Assembly (NCBI GenBank): GCA_002929055.1
Contig: PERY01000001.1
Location: forward strand, 24,855-88,854
Origin: Methylocystis sp.
Lineage (GTDB): Bacteria > Pseudomonadota > Alphaproteobacteria > Rhizobiales > Beijerinckiaceae
Reading direction: 5' to 3'
DNA length: 64,000 nucleotides
A program made the translations under genes and the position numbers. Numbering within the stretch: the first letter of the stretch is position 1; each line of letters opens with the position of its first letter. Below, one piece after another: positions 7,037 to 14,330 of the stretch. The notes under the pieces are model-generated. The model worked only from the letters and a program-made list of their open reading frames with translations. It was not told where the DNA came from and made no database searches.

Positions 7037-7924
7037 ATGGTTCGATCTGCGCATAAGGACGTCCGCTCGACAGCGTCGCAAGCATTCCGGCGCGCCGGCC
7101 TGCAGGCGGGCCTTCTCGCCGCGAGCCTTGCAATGCTGGTGACGGCTTTCGTCGATCCGGCCCCGGCGCTCGACGCGCCGGCGGCGCGCTCGCCCGAAAC
7201 GACTCCCCTTCCCATGTTCAAGAATCCGCGCGCCGCGCTGCGCGCCGGCATCGAGAGCTATCATGCGGGAGACGCCGGCGCCTCGGTCGCCGCTTTGGCC
7301 TACGCCGCCGACGGCGGCGAGCCGCTGGCCCAATGGAAGCTCGGCCGCATGTACGCCGAGGGCGACGGCGTGAGGCGCGACGACGCCAAGGCCTTCGACT
7401 ATTTCTCCAAGATCATCGAGCATTTCTCCGACGACGAGCCTGATCCGCGGGAGCGCTCGATGGCGGCGAACGCCTTCGTCGCGGTCGGCCTCTATCTGAA
7501 GGACGGCGTCTCGACCGCGAATATTGCGCCCGACCTCGATCGCGCCGTGGAACTGTTTCGCTATGCAGCGACCTATTTCCGCAACGCTGACGCCCAGTAT
7601 CAGCTCGGCCGGATGTATCTCGACGGTCAGGGCGTGAAGAAGGATTTGCGCCAGAGCGTCAACTGGCTGGAGCTCTCAGCCCGCAAGGGACATCCGCAGG
7701 CCCAGGCGGTTCTCGGCCGGCTGATGTTCGACGGCGAGATCGGCGGCACGCAGGAGAAGCCGCGCGGGCTGATGTATCTGACTCTGGCGCGAGACGCCGC
7801 GGCCGGGAACGCGAGCGAACAGTGGATCGTCGACCTCCACGCCAAGGCTTTGGCGGCGGCGACCGAGCGGGACCGCAAGACCGCAGTCTCCATGCTCGAA
7901 GATTATCTGCGCGAGCGCAATTGA
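7037..7924 (+). CDS. exoR: ExoR-like periplasmic Sel1-repeat regulator
   Basis: ExoR is the periplasmic inhibitor of the ExoS/ChvI two-component system in Rhizobiales, controlling exopolysaccharide, motility and acid or envelope responses. About 295 residues: an N-terminal signal or membrane segment (AGLLAASLAMLVTAFV), then Sel1 repeats recognisable from AAL-YAADGGEPLAQWKLGRMYAEGDGV through AQYQLGRMYLDGQGVKKD to WLELSARKGHPQAQAVLGRLMF. The succession of motifs and the C-terminal ERDRKTAVSMLEDYL match ExoR over its length. ATG 7037 has GGAA in good position; an in-frame TTG at 7016 is the alternative. No exoS/chvI is nearby, so the role is by homology. Confidence 0.8.
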   Translation: MVRSAHKDVRSTASQAFRRAGLQAGLLAASLAMLVTAFVDPAPALDAPAARSPETTPLPMFKNPRAALRAGIESYHAGDAGASVAALAYAADGGEPLAQWKLGRMYAEGDGVRRDDAKAFDYFSKIIEHFSDDEPDPRERSMAANAFVAVGLYLKDGVSTANIAPDLDRAVELFRYAATYFRNADAQYQLGRMYLDGQGVKKDLRQSVNWLELSARKGHPQAQAVLGRLMFDGEIGGTQEKPRGLMYLTLARDAAAGNASEQWIVDLHAKALAAATERDRKTAVSMLEDYLRERN

Positions 7925-7927
7925 GCC

Positions 7928-8806
7928 TTACGGCGCCGCTCTGCCGCGGAACTTCACCGGCGACAGCAGGCGGCGCATTCCGTCCGGGCCAGGCGGCGGA
8001 AAGCGGCCGGCGCGAATATTCACCTGGATCGAGGGCAGCAGCAGGCGCGGCGCGGCAAGCGCCTTGTCGCGCTTTTCGCGGGAAGCGACGAAGTCGTCCT
8101 CGCTGACGCCGTCCCTGATCTGCACATTCTCCGCACGCTCCTGCGCGACCGTCGTTTCCCAAAGGTAGACGTCGCGGCCGGGCGCCTTGTAATCGTGGCA
8201 CATGAAGAGCCGCGTCTGCGGCGGCAGCGCCAGGATGCGGCGGATCGAGCGGTAGAGCGCGCGGGCGTCGCCGCCGGGAAAGTCGGCGCGCGCCGTCCCG
8301 TAATCCGGCATGAAGAGCGTGTCGCCGACGAAGACCGCGTCGCCGATCCTGTAGGAGACGCAGGCCGGCGTATGGCCGGGGGTGTAGAGAACCTCGACCT
8401 CCAGTTCGCCGATCCGGAAACGCTCGCCGTCCTTGAAGAGATGGTCGAAGTCGCGCGCCTCCGGGGCGATGTCGTCGGCCAGGAAGACGGGACGGAAGAT
8501 GTCCTGAACCTTGGCGATGTGCTCGCCGATCCCGATCCTGGCGCCTGTCGCGGCCTTCACCACCGGGGCGGCGGAGAGGTGATCGGCGTGGGCGTGCGTC
8601 TCCAGCACCCATTCCACCGTCATCCCGCGGTCCCGGGCTTCCGCGAGAACGGCGTCGATCGAGCGCGAATCCGCGACGCCGCCGCCCGGGTCGTAATCCA
8701 GCACGGGATCGATGATCGCCGCCTTTTTCGTCGCGGGGTCGCAGACGAGATAGGTGATGGTGAAGGTGGGCTCGTCGAAAAACGCCCGGATCGTCGGCTG
8801 CGACAT
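7928..8806 (-). CDS. Metallo-beta-lactamase-fold persulfide dioxygenase (ETHE1/Blh type)
   Basis: Likely oxidises glutathione persulfide to sulfite. The 292 residues show the single-iron persulfide-dioxygenase pattern: HAHADH (71-76), a later YTPGHTPACVSYRIGD with the His ligand, VGDTLFMPDYGTARADFPGG, and CHDYKAPGRDVYLWETT near the C-terminal side. The tail LPSIQVNIRAGR-PPP recurs in bacterial members. It lacks the DUF442/rhodanese-like part found in some Blh proteins. It is divergent from the TauE/SafE exporter, with a BigR-type operator between them, the classic pairing of persulfide oxidation and sulfite export. The ATG at 8806 has GGAG upstream. Glyoxalase II activity is the alternative, but the TARADFPGG context favours the dioxygenase. 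Confidence 0.85.
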   Translation of the reverse strand: MSQPTIRAFFDEPTFTITYLVCDPATKKAAIIDPVLDYDPGGGVADSRSIDAVLAEARDRGMTVEWVLETHAHADHLSAAPVVKAATGARIGIGEHIAKVQDIFRPVFLADDIAPEARDFDHLFKDGERFRIGELEVEVLYTPGHTPACVSYRIGDAVFVGDTLFMPDYGTARADFPGGDARALYRSIRRILALPPQTRLFMCHDYKAPGRDVYLWETTVAQERAENVQIRDGVSEDDFVASREKRDKALAAPRLLLPSIQVNIRAGRFPPPGPDGMRRLLSPVKFRGRAAP

Positions 8807-8861
8807 GTTTTCTCCTCGCCGCGTTGACGGCTTGCGGGCAAGATATATGCGGGCTATCTAA

Positions 8862-8877
8862 ATAAGCAATATCTAAT
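8862..8877. promoter_or_regulatory. BigR/SqrR-type operator, site A
   Basis: ATAA-GCAATATC-TAAT matches the 4-N8-4 motif shared by five promoters in this window. An additional TATCTAA copy lies at 8855-8861. The site sits midway between the divergent persulfide dioxygenase and exporter starts. The GCAATATC core is identical to that of site D. Control by the regulator at 18420-18785 is inferred. Confidence 0.65.
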
Positions 8878-8902
8878 GTAGTCGCTTCCGGAGACGCGGC
8901 TG

Positions 8903-9691
8903 ATGCTCACACCCGAAATTATCAGGCTCGCAGCCGGAACGCTCTCGGGCGTCTTCGTCGGTTTCTCGCTCGGGCTTGTCGGCGGCGGCGGCTCGGTGCT
9001 CGCCGTGCCGCTGCTCGTCTATTTCGTCGGGGTTTCAGACCCGCATGTCGCCATCGGCACCAGCGCCGTGGCGGTCGCCGCCAATGCGCTCGTGAGCCTC
9101 GCCAACCACGCCCGCGCCGGCACGATAAAATGGCGCTGCGCTTCCGTCTTTGCGCTCTTTGGCGTCGCCGGGGCCTATGGCGGCTCGACGCTCGGCAAGA
9201 TGATGAATGGCGAAAAGCTTCTCGCGCTCTTCGGCGTGCTCATGCTCGTCGTCGGCGTGCTGATGTTCCGCAGCCGCAGCGGCGAGGGCTATCCGCAGGT
9301 GCGGCTCAACCGCGAGAATTTTCCTCGCCTCGCCGCGACCGGCGTCGCGACCGGCGCGCTCTCGGGCTTCTTCGGCATTGGCGGGGGCTTTCTCATCGTG
9401 CCGGGGCTGATGCTCGCCGCCGACCTTCCCATTATCAACGCCATCGGCTCGTCGCTCGTGTCGGTCACGGCCTTCGGCGTGACGACGGCCGCGAACTACG
9501 CTTTCTCCGGGCTGGTCGATTGGTCACTGGCCGCGACGATTCTCGGCGGCGGCGTCATCGGCGGGCTGATCGGCGCGGCGACGGCGCGGCGGCTCGCGGG
9601 CCGGCGCGGGACGCTGGCGGCGATATTCGCCGGAATCGTCGTGGCGGTCGCGCTATATGTCATCTGGCGGGCGGTCGGCGCGCTGACCTAA
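8903..9691 (+). CDS. TauE/SafE-family sulfite (sulfonate) exporter
   Basis: An inner-membrane permease of 262 residues with about eight hydrophobic helices in two halves, each starting with a glycine-rich repeat (GLVGGGGSVLAVPLL and FGIGGGFLIVPGLML), the TauE/SafE signature. In BigR-type gene sets this family removes the sulfite made by persulfide dioxygenase, which is encoded divergently here and shares the regulatory region with site A. The ATG at 8903 has CCGGAGA upstream. It ends directly against the convergent exonuclease gene with no spacer, so the two transcripts must overlap. Confidence 0.88.
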   Translation: MLTPEIIRLAAGTLSGVFVGFSLGLVGGGGSVLAVPLLVYFVGVSDPHVAIGTSAVAVAANALVSLANHARAGTIKWRCASVFALFGVAGAYGGSTLGKMMNGEKLLALFGVLMLVVGVLMFRSRSGEGYPQVRLNRENFPRLAATGVATGALSGFFGIGGGFLIVPGLMLAADLPIINAIGSSLVSVTAFGVTTAANYAFSGLVDWSLAATILGGGVIGGLIGAATARRLAGRRGTLAAIFAGIVVAVALYVIWRAVGALT

Positions 9692-10474
9692 TCAGGCGAA
9701 TTCCGCATAGATCGGCACATGGTCTGACGGCTTCTCGCCCGCCCGCACGGCCTTCACGATCTCGACCCGCTGGAGCCTGTCCGCGGCCTGCGGCGAAAGC
9801 AGCAGATGGTCGATGCGAATGCCCTTGTTCTTCTGCCAGGCGCCCGCCTGATAGTCCCAGAAGGTGTAGAGCCCAGCATCGTCCGTGACGGCCCGTAGCG
9901 CGTCCGTGTAGCCGAGGTTGAGAAGCCGGCGCCAGGCGGCGCGGCTCTGCGGCAGGAAAAGCGCGTCCCCCGCCCAGGCGGCAGGATCATGCACGTCGCG
10001 ATTTTCGGGAATGATGTTGTAGTCGCCGGCGAGCACGGTCGCTTCCTCGAGCTTCAAAAGCGCCGCCGCATGCGCCGTCAGCGCCTCCATGAATTTCAGC
10101 TTGTAGGCGTATTTGCCCGTCTCGGGCGGATTGCCGTTCGGCGCGTAGATGGAGCCGACGCGGACCACGCCGCCGTCGCCATGCGTAATCACCGCCTCGA
10201 TGTAGCGCGACTGCCCCTCGTGATCGAAACCGGGCAGGCCGACTGTCGTTTCCTCGATCGGGAATTTCGAAAGGATCGCGACGCCGTTGAAGGTCTTTTG
10301 GCCATGCAGGACGACATTGTAGCCCGCGTCCTCGACCTCCATGCGCGGAAAGGCGGCGTCCTCGCATTTGAGCTCTTGCAGGCAGAGGACGTCGGGCGCG
10401 GCCTCCTTCAGGAATGACAGCAGCGGCGCGAGCCGCTGCCGCACGGAATTCACATTCCAGGTGGCGATGCGCAA
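9692..10474 (-). CDS. xthA: Exodeoxyribonuclease III (AP endonuclease), TTG start
   Basis: Repairs abasic sites and 3'-blocked ends. About 260 residues of the endonuclease/exonuclease/phosphatase fold: LRIATWNVNSVRQRL at the N-terminus, LQELKCED (metal Glu), SIYAPNG, GDYNIIPENRDV, FWDYQAGAW, RIDHLLLS and the terminal SDHVPIYAEF. The family's N-terminus starts exactly at the TTG at 10474, preceded by AAAGGAG at about 10 bases. The 34 codons upstream in frame look non-coding and run through a hairpin. It is last in a minus-strand series behind cytochrome c' and the HMA fusion, though the terminator-like hairpin at 10481-10502 may separate it. Confidence 0.93.
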   Translation of the reverse strand: MRIATWNVNSVRQRLAPLLSFLKEAAPDVLCLQELKCEDAAFPRMEVEDAGYNVVLHGQKTFNGVAILSKFPIEETTVGLPGFDHEGQSRYIEAVITHGDGGVVRVGSIYAPNGNPPETGKYAYKLKFMEALTAHAAALLKLEEATVLAGDYNIIPENRDVHDPAAWAGDALFLPQSRAAWRRLLNLGYTDALRAVTDDAGLYTFWDYQAGAWQKNKGIRIDHLLLSPQAADRLQRVEIVKAVRAGEKPSDHVPIYAEFA

Positions 10475-10480
10475 TGTTCC

Positions 10481-10502
10481 AAAGCTCCTTTCACGGAGCT
10501 TT
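10481..10502 (-). terminator. Hairpin between cytochrome c' and xthA that contains the xthA Shine-Dalgarno
   Basis: AAAGCTCC (10481-10488) and GGAGCTTT (10495-10502) form an 8-bp perfect stem with a 6-base loop, 9 bp past the cytochrome c' stop. On the minus strand the loop and 3' arm contain AAAGGAG, the only good ribosome-binding site for xthA, so folding would hide it. It may act as a partial terminator or a translational switch. Confidence 0.45.
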
Positions 10503-10511
10503 TGCGCTCCT

Positions 10512-11030
10512 TCAATCGAGCCGGTAGGCGGCGTGACAGGCGTTGCAGGCTTGCACGGTTTGGCCAAGCTCGGCAAGCGCCGGACGCAGGTCGCCGCCCT
10601 GTTTCACCCTGGCGGCTTCTTCCGCGAATTTTGTCGCCTGCGCGTGCATCGTCATGCCGAGCGCGCGCATCTCGTCGGGCATGTGGCTCGCCATCATCTT
10701 GGGCATGTCGCCGAGTTCGCCGGACTTCGCATTGGGCTTGCACGCGGCGGAGCCCGGCGAGCCCATGCCGAGCCTGTCCTCGGCGATCTTCGCGGCGGCG
10801 GGGCCGTCGCCCTTGGCGAGCGCGGCCAGAATTTCCGCGATCGCCTGCTGATGTCCGCGCATGTTCTCGAGCATCTTCGCCTTCATCGGATCGGGCACGT
10901 CGACCTCGATGCGCGCATCCCTGGCCATTTTGGACATCATCTGCATGTGGTCGTGATGATCCTCCGCAATCGCGGCGGCGCCGATGAGAGAGAAGCCGCC
11001 AATCGCGGCGACGAGAAATTTTTTCCGCAT
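10512..11030 (-). CDS. Cytochrome c' (class II cytochrome c)
   Basis: A periplasmic four-helix-bundle heme protein of about 172 residues with a signal peptide (MRKKFLVAAIGGFSLIGAAA) and a single C-terminal heme motif, CNACHAAYRL, right at the end as in class II cytochromes. The N-terminal mature part is His/Met-rich (EDHHDHMQMMSKM). Cytochromes c' bind NO and CO and are often linked to detoxification. ATG 11030 is chosen because GGAGG lies 8 bases upstream; ATG 11036 and GTG 11045 are in frame but badly spaced. It follows the HMA fusion by about 70 bp. Confidence 0.85.
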   Translation of the reverse strand: MRKKFLVAAIGGFSLIGAAAIAEDHHDHMQMMSKMARDARIEVDVPDPMKAKMLENMRGHQQAIAEILAALAKGDGPAAAKIAEDRLGMGSPGSAACKPNAKSGELGDMPKMMASHMPDEMRALGMTMHAQATKFAEEAARVKQGGDLRPALAELGQTVQACNACHAAYRLD

Positions 11031-11098
11031 CCTCATGTCCTCCACTTGAACGCGCGAAGACTAGCGCGATGCGCCGCTTTTTTCGCGACGGCGAATCG

Positions 11099-12670
11099 TC
11101 ACGGCGCCGGCAGCGTCAGGACGCGTCCCGGTTTCAGCTTGCCTTTGCGCAGGCCGGGATTGGCCGCGGCGATGTCGCGCCAGCGCTTCGGGTCGCCGTA
11201 GATTTTCTTCGCCACGCTCTGGAGAGTGTCGCCGCGCTGGACGGCGTAGATCGCAGGCCTCGCGTCGGCGGGGGGCGGGGGCGCTACGCTCGCCGGAGGC
11301 GGAAGCTGCGTCGCTTGCGGGGGCGGAGTTGCGCCGGGCTCGACCACGAGAAACTCGCCGCGGATCATTCCCATCCAGCAGCTCCAGGGAATGACGCCAG
11401 CTTTTTGAGGCGTAAACTCGATCGTCTGCCGGCCCGGCTTCAGATCGAATTCGAGGCCAAGCAAGGGGACGACGATGGCCTTGTTGCATTCCGTGATTTC
11501 CGCGGCGTTGATCGCCCACTTCACCGGAACGCCGCGGATGAGCGTGAAGCGCGACGGCGTGTAGCCCAGCGCATTCGCATCCATCTCGATTGTTTGCGCG
11601 GCGGGCGCGGGCTCGCTCGTCGTTGCGACAGGCGCTTCGTCCTGACGCAACCTTGCGACGACCGACGCAAGGTCGTAGCCGGCGCCGGTCAGAATGATAC
11701 CTCGATTGATCATCACGGCGCCGAGCGCGACGACGATCACGCCCGAGGCCTTCAGCAGCCGATGCGTCACGGCGCTCGACAGCATGGAGGCGACGACGCC
11801 GAAGGCGAGCATGACCGGCAGCGTGCCGACGCCGAATGCGAAGAGCATCTTCGCGCCCTCGACCGGACTGCCCGTGCCCGCCGCCATCACATACATCGCC
11901 TGCAAAGGGCCGCAGGCGATCATGAGGCCATTGAGCAGGCCGATGACGAATGGCCGGCGCCGTCCGCTCGCCTGAGCATAGACCCAACGCTCCAGCGGCG
12001 CCGGCAACCCGAGCCGAAAGCGCCGCAGCGGCGCGAAAAGCCCGAGCATGTTGAGCCCGAAGACGATGAGAAAAAGCCCGGCCGCCATGCCCGCCGCGCC
12101 GCGCAACAATGGCGTGAAGGCGATGAACGCCCCGATGGCGCCAAAGAGCGCGCCGATGGCCGTGTAGGAGAGCGTCTTGCCCGCGCCAAAGGCGACATGC
12201 GACGGCAGCGACGAGCGGTCTGCGGCGGCGTCCGCCGCAGTGTAGCTGACCACAAAGGCGCCGCACATGCCGATGCAATGAAAGCCCGTGACGAGGCCGA
12301 GCAGGAAGATGAGCCAAAGACTCATGTGCTGCGAAATATCGGGCGCGCCGCCGGCGCTGATCCATCGCGTATCGAAGAGGATGAGCGCTGCGAGAACGGC
12401 GAACGCGCCGCCGATCAGCGCGAGCCGCCGAAGGAGGGAAGGTTCGCGCCGCTCGCCCTCTTCGACGCGATAGCCGTTCTCCTCGACGCTGCGACGGATG
12501 GCGTCGAAGCCGATTGTCCCGGCGTCGAAGTCGACCGTTACGGTTTCGGTCGGATAATCGGCGCGCGCGCGGCGCACCCCCGCGAGCTTTCGCAAGCCCG
12601 CCTCGATGACATGTTCGCACCCGTGGCAATGCATGCCATGGGCGCGAAAAGTGACTGCGCTGTCGCTCAT
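11099..12670 (-). CDS. HMA - TauE/UreH-like membrane - cupredoxin - LysM fusion protein
   Basis: A 523-residue multidomain protein. Residues 1-70 are a heavy-metal-associated domain with CHGC (15-18). About 80-345 form a multi-helix membrane unit of the DsbD/UreH/TauE type, with FHCIGMCGAF and a second half starting IGLLNGLMIACGPLQAMY. About 350-445 resemble a cupredoxin-like domain (TECNKAIVVP, WSCWMGMIRGEF supplying Cys/Met). A Pro-rich linker leads to a C-terminal LysM (about 470-523: YAVQRGDTLQSVAKKIYG). The first three modules are known together in copper-handling proteins; LysM at the end suggests anchoring to peptidoglycan. Strong GGAGG before the ATG at 12670. It lies behind the cytochrome bd genes, so it may supply metal or redox equivalents to oxidase assembly. 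Substrate unproven. Confidence 0.8.
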   Translation of the reverse strand: MSDSAVTFRAHGMHCHGCEHVIEAGLRKLAGVRRARADYPTETVTVDFDAGTIGFDAIRRSVEENGYRVEEGERREPSLLRRLALIGGAFAVLAALILFDTRWISAGGAPDISQHMSLWLIFLLGLVTGFHCIGMCGAFVVSYTAADAAADRSSLPSHVAFGAGKTLSYTAIGALFGAIGAFIAFTPLLRGAAGMAAGLFLIVFGLNMLGLFAPLRRFRLGLPAPLERWVYAQASGRRRPFVIGLLNGLMIACGPLQAMYVMAAGTGSPVEGAKMLFAFGVGTLPVMLAFGVVASMLSSAVTHRLLKASGVIVVALGAVMINRGIILTGAGYDLASVVARLRQDEAPVATTSEPAPAAQTIEMDANALGYTPSRFTLIRGVPVKWAINAAEITECNKAIVVPLLGLEFDLKPGRQTIEFTPQKAGVIPWSCWMGMIRGEFLVVEPGATPPPQATQLPPPASVAPPPPADARPAIYAVQRGDTLQSVAKKIYGDPKRWRDIAAANPGLRKGKLKPGRVLTLPAP

Positions 12671-12718
12671 GACCTCCGCCCGCCGTTGGCGTCGATCCCA
12701 TTCCGCTAATCTATGGCT

Positions 12719-12904
12719 CTACTTGCCGCAGGTGTTCACGCCCAGGATCTTGTATGCGGGGCAAAAATTGATGAAGGCGGTGACGAGCGGCACAATGCCA
12801 ACGAGCCCCAGCCATGTCTTTGGCCCGACGAAGACCAGGCTCAGCAGAAGAACCCCCGCGACGATGCGGACGATCCGATCGGTCTTTCCGACATTTATTT
12901 CCAT
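12719..12904 (-). CDS. DUF2892 (YgaP-type) small membrane protein
   Basis: 61 residues with two hydrophobic helices (RIVAGVLLLSLVFVG and LVGIVPLVTAFI) followed by FCPAYKILGVNTCGK. This is the DUF2892 fold, found as the membrane part of the rhodanese YgaP and often encoded in sulfur-stress gene sets. Cysteines near the second helix are conserved in the family. GGGAG lies 9 bases before the ATG. It lies between cydX and the HMA fusion on the same strand. A second DUF2892 protein is encoded at 18223-18423. Confidence 0.8.
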   Translation of the reverse strand: MEINVGKTDRIVRIVAGVLLLSLVFVGPKTWLGLVGIVPLVTAFINFCPAYKILGVNTCGK

Positions 12905-12971
12905 CTTCGATCTCCCACGAATGGATGAACCGCATCCTATTCGTCGGCGAGCGCGAATCCGCGACTAAGTC

Positions 12972-13169
12972 TCACGGCTCCCGCGGCGGATCGTCGCGCG
13001 CGGGCTTGGGCGCCCCGAATAGCGCGCTCAGCGCGCTCTTTTTCTCGACGGCGCGCCGCTCACGCTCGGCGTCCGATTCGTCTTCTTCGTCCAGCTCGAG
13101 CCACATGGCGTTGAGAATGCCGAAGGCGCAGGCGAGGCCAAGGCCCAGAATCCAGGAAAAATACCACAT
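12972..13169 (-). CDS. cydX: Cytochrome bd small subunit CydX with long hydrophilic tail
   Basis: Required for stability of the CydAB heme core. The first 25 residues, MWYFSWILGLGLACAFGILN plus AMWLE, align with E. coli CydX (MWYFAWILGTLLACSFG), including one membrane helix and the Glu at its end. E. coli CydX has about 37 residues; this one has 65, with an acidic then basic tail (LDEEDESDAERERRAVEKK). It starts 14 bp after cydB, as in most cyd operons. The tail is common in Proteobacteria, but its role is unknown. Confidence 0.92.
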   Translation of the reverse strand: MWYFSWILGLGLACAFGILNAMWLELDEEDESDAERERRAVEKKSALSALFGAPKPARDDPPREP

Positions 13170-13183
13170 GCCTGTTCTCCCGG

Positions 13184-14320
13184 TCAGTAAAAGTGATCGT
13201 CGCCCTTTTGGATCGCCGCCTCGGTCACGGCGCCGCGCAATACCCAATAGACCCATGACGTATAGGCGAGAATGATCGGCAGGAAGAAGACGGCGGCGAC
13301 AAGCATGAGCCCGAGCGTCATCTGGCTGGAGGATGCATCCCAGACGGTCAGGCTCTGGCCCGGATGCGAGGACGAGGGCATGAGGAACGGGAACAGGCTG
13401 AAGCCCGCCGTGGTCACGACGCCCGCGACGGAGACGCTCGAGGACAAGATGGCGAAACGCGATCCGGTCGCCAGCAGGATCGACGAGCCGAGCGCGCCGA
13501 GCAGGGCCGCGAGCGGCGCAAGCGCGGCCAGCGGATGACGCGCATAATTCAGGAGCCAAGAGCCTGCGCCGACCACCACATCCTTGCCGAACGGGTTGGA
13601 GGGCGCCGAGAAATCCATCTGCGACTCTATCCGATATCCTTCTATCGAAGTTGCGATCCAGAGCCCCGCCACGAGGAGCAGCATGACCAGCGTCAACGCC
13701 GCGAGGGCGCCGATCCGCTGCGCTCGCGCGGCGATTTCTCCCTCGCTCTTGCCGGCCAGCCATGCCGAGCCCTGCATGATGAGCATTGTGACGCTGACAA
13801 GACCGCATAGTAGAGCGAAGGGACGCAACAAGCCGAGCAATCCGCCCTCATATTGAAACCGCAGCGCTTGATCGAAGTGGAAGGGAACCCCGAGCAGCAG
13901 ATTGCCGAAGGCGACGCCGAACAGCAGCGAGGGAAGCGCGCCCGAAACGAAGAACAGCCAGTCCCAGGTCGCGCGCCAGCGCGGGTCGTCCCGCTTGCTG
14001 CGGAAGGTGATGGCGACCGGCCGGAGTATAAGCCCGAGCAGCACGAGCAGCATCGCCAGATAGAAGCCGGAGAAAGAGGCCGCATAGAGCGGCGGCCAGG
14101 CCGCCAGAACGGCGCCGCCGCCCAGGATGAACCAGACCTGATTGCCTTCCCACACGGGCCCGATCGTGTTGATCAGCACGCGGCGCTCGACATCCTTCTT
14201 CGCGACGAACGGATGCAGCATCGCCACGCCAAGGTCGAAGCCGTCGAAAATCGCGAAGCCGACCAGAAGCACGCCGAGAAGCGCCCACCAGATGAAGCGC
14301 AGAGTCGCATAGTCGAACAT
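13184..14320 (-). CDS. cydB: Cytochrome bd ubiquinol oxidase subunit II
   Basis: Partner subunit of CydA in the proton-pump-free quinol oxidase. 378 residues, the length of E. coli CydB, starting MFDYATLRFIWW. It has the conserved FAIFDGFDLGVAMLHPF, INTIGPVWEGNQVWFILGGG, AWPPLYAASFSGFY and FPFLMPSSSHPGQSLTVWDA blocks and about nine helices. The frame continues upstream through the end of cydA in Arg-rich sequence, but the ATG at 14320, 10 bp after the cydA stop, is the true start. Confidence 0.95.
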   Translation of the reverse strand: MFDYATLRFIWWALLGVLLVGFAIFDGFDLGVAMLHPFVAKKDVERRVLINTIGPVWEGNQVWFILGGGAVLAAWPPLYAASFSGFYLAMLLVLLGLILRPVAITFRSKRDDPRWRATWDWLFFVSGALPSLLFGVAFGNLLLGVPFHFDQALRFQYEGGLLGLLRPFALLCGLVSVTMLIMQGSAWLAGKSEGEIAARAQRIGALAALTLVMLLLVAGLWIATSIEGYRIESQMDFSAPSNPFGKDVVVGAGSWLLNYARHPLAALAPLAALLGALGSSILLATGSRFAILSSSVSVAGVVTTAGFSLFPFLMPSSSHPGQSLTVWDASSSQMTLGLMLVAAVFFLPIILAYTSWVYWVLRGAVTEAAIQKGDDHFY

Positions 14321-14330
14321 GGAGCTTTCC

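Noticed and set aside
11069..12709. Plus-strand 546-codon frame opposite the HMA fusion
   Set aside because: The minus-strand frame has four recognisable domains; the plus-strand one has none.
12939..12958. ATTCG-N10-CGAAT dyad upstream of the first DUF2892 gene as a sixth BigR site
   Set aside because: The spacer is GC-rich and the half-site distance is wrong for the 4-N8-4 motif; TAAT is missing.
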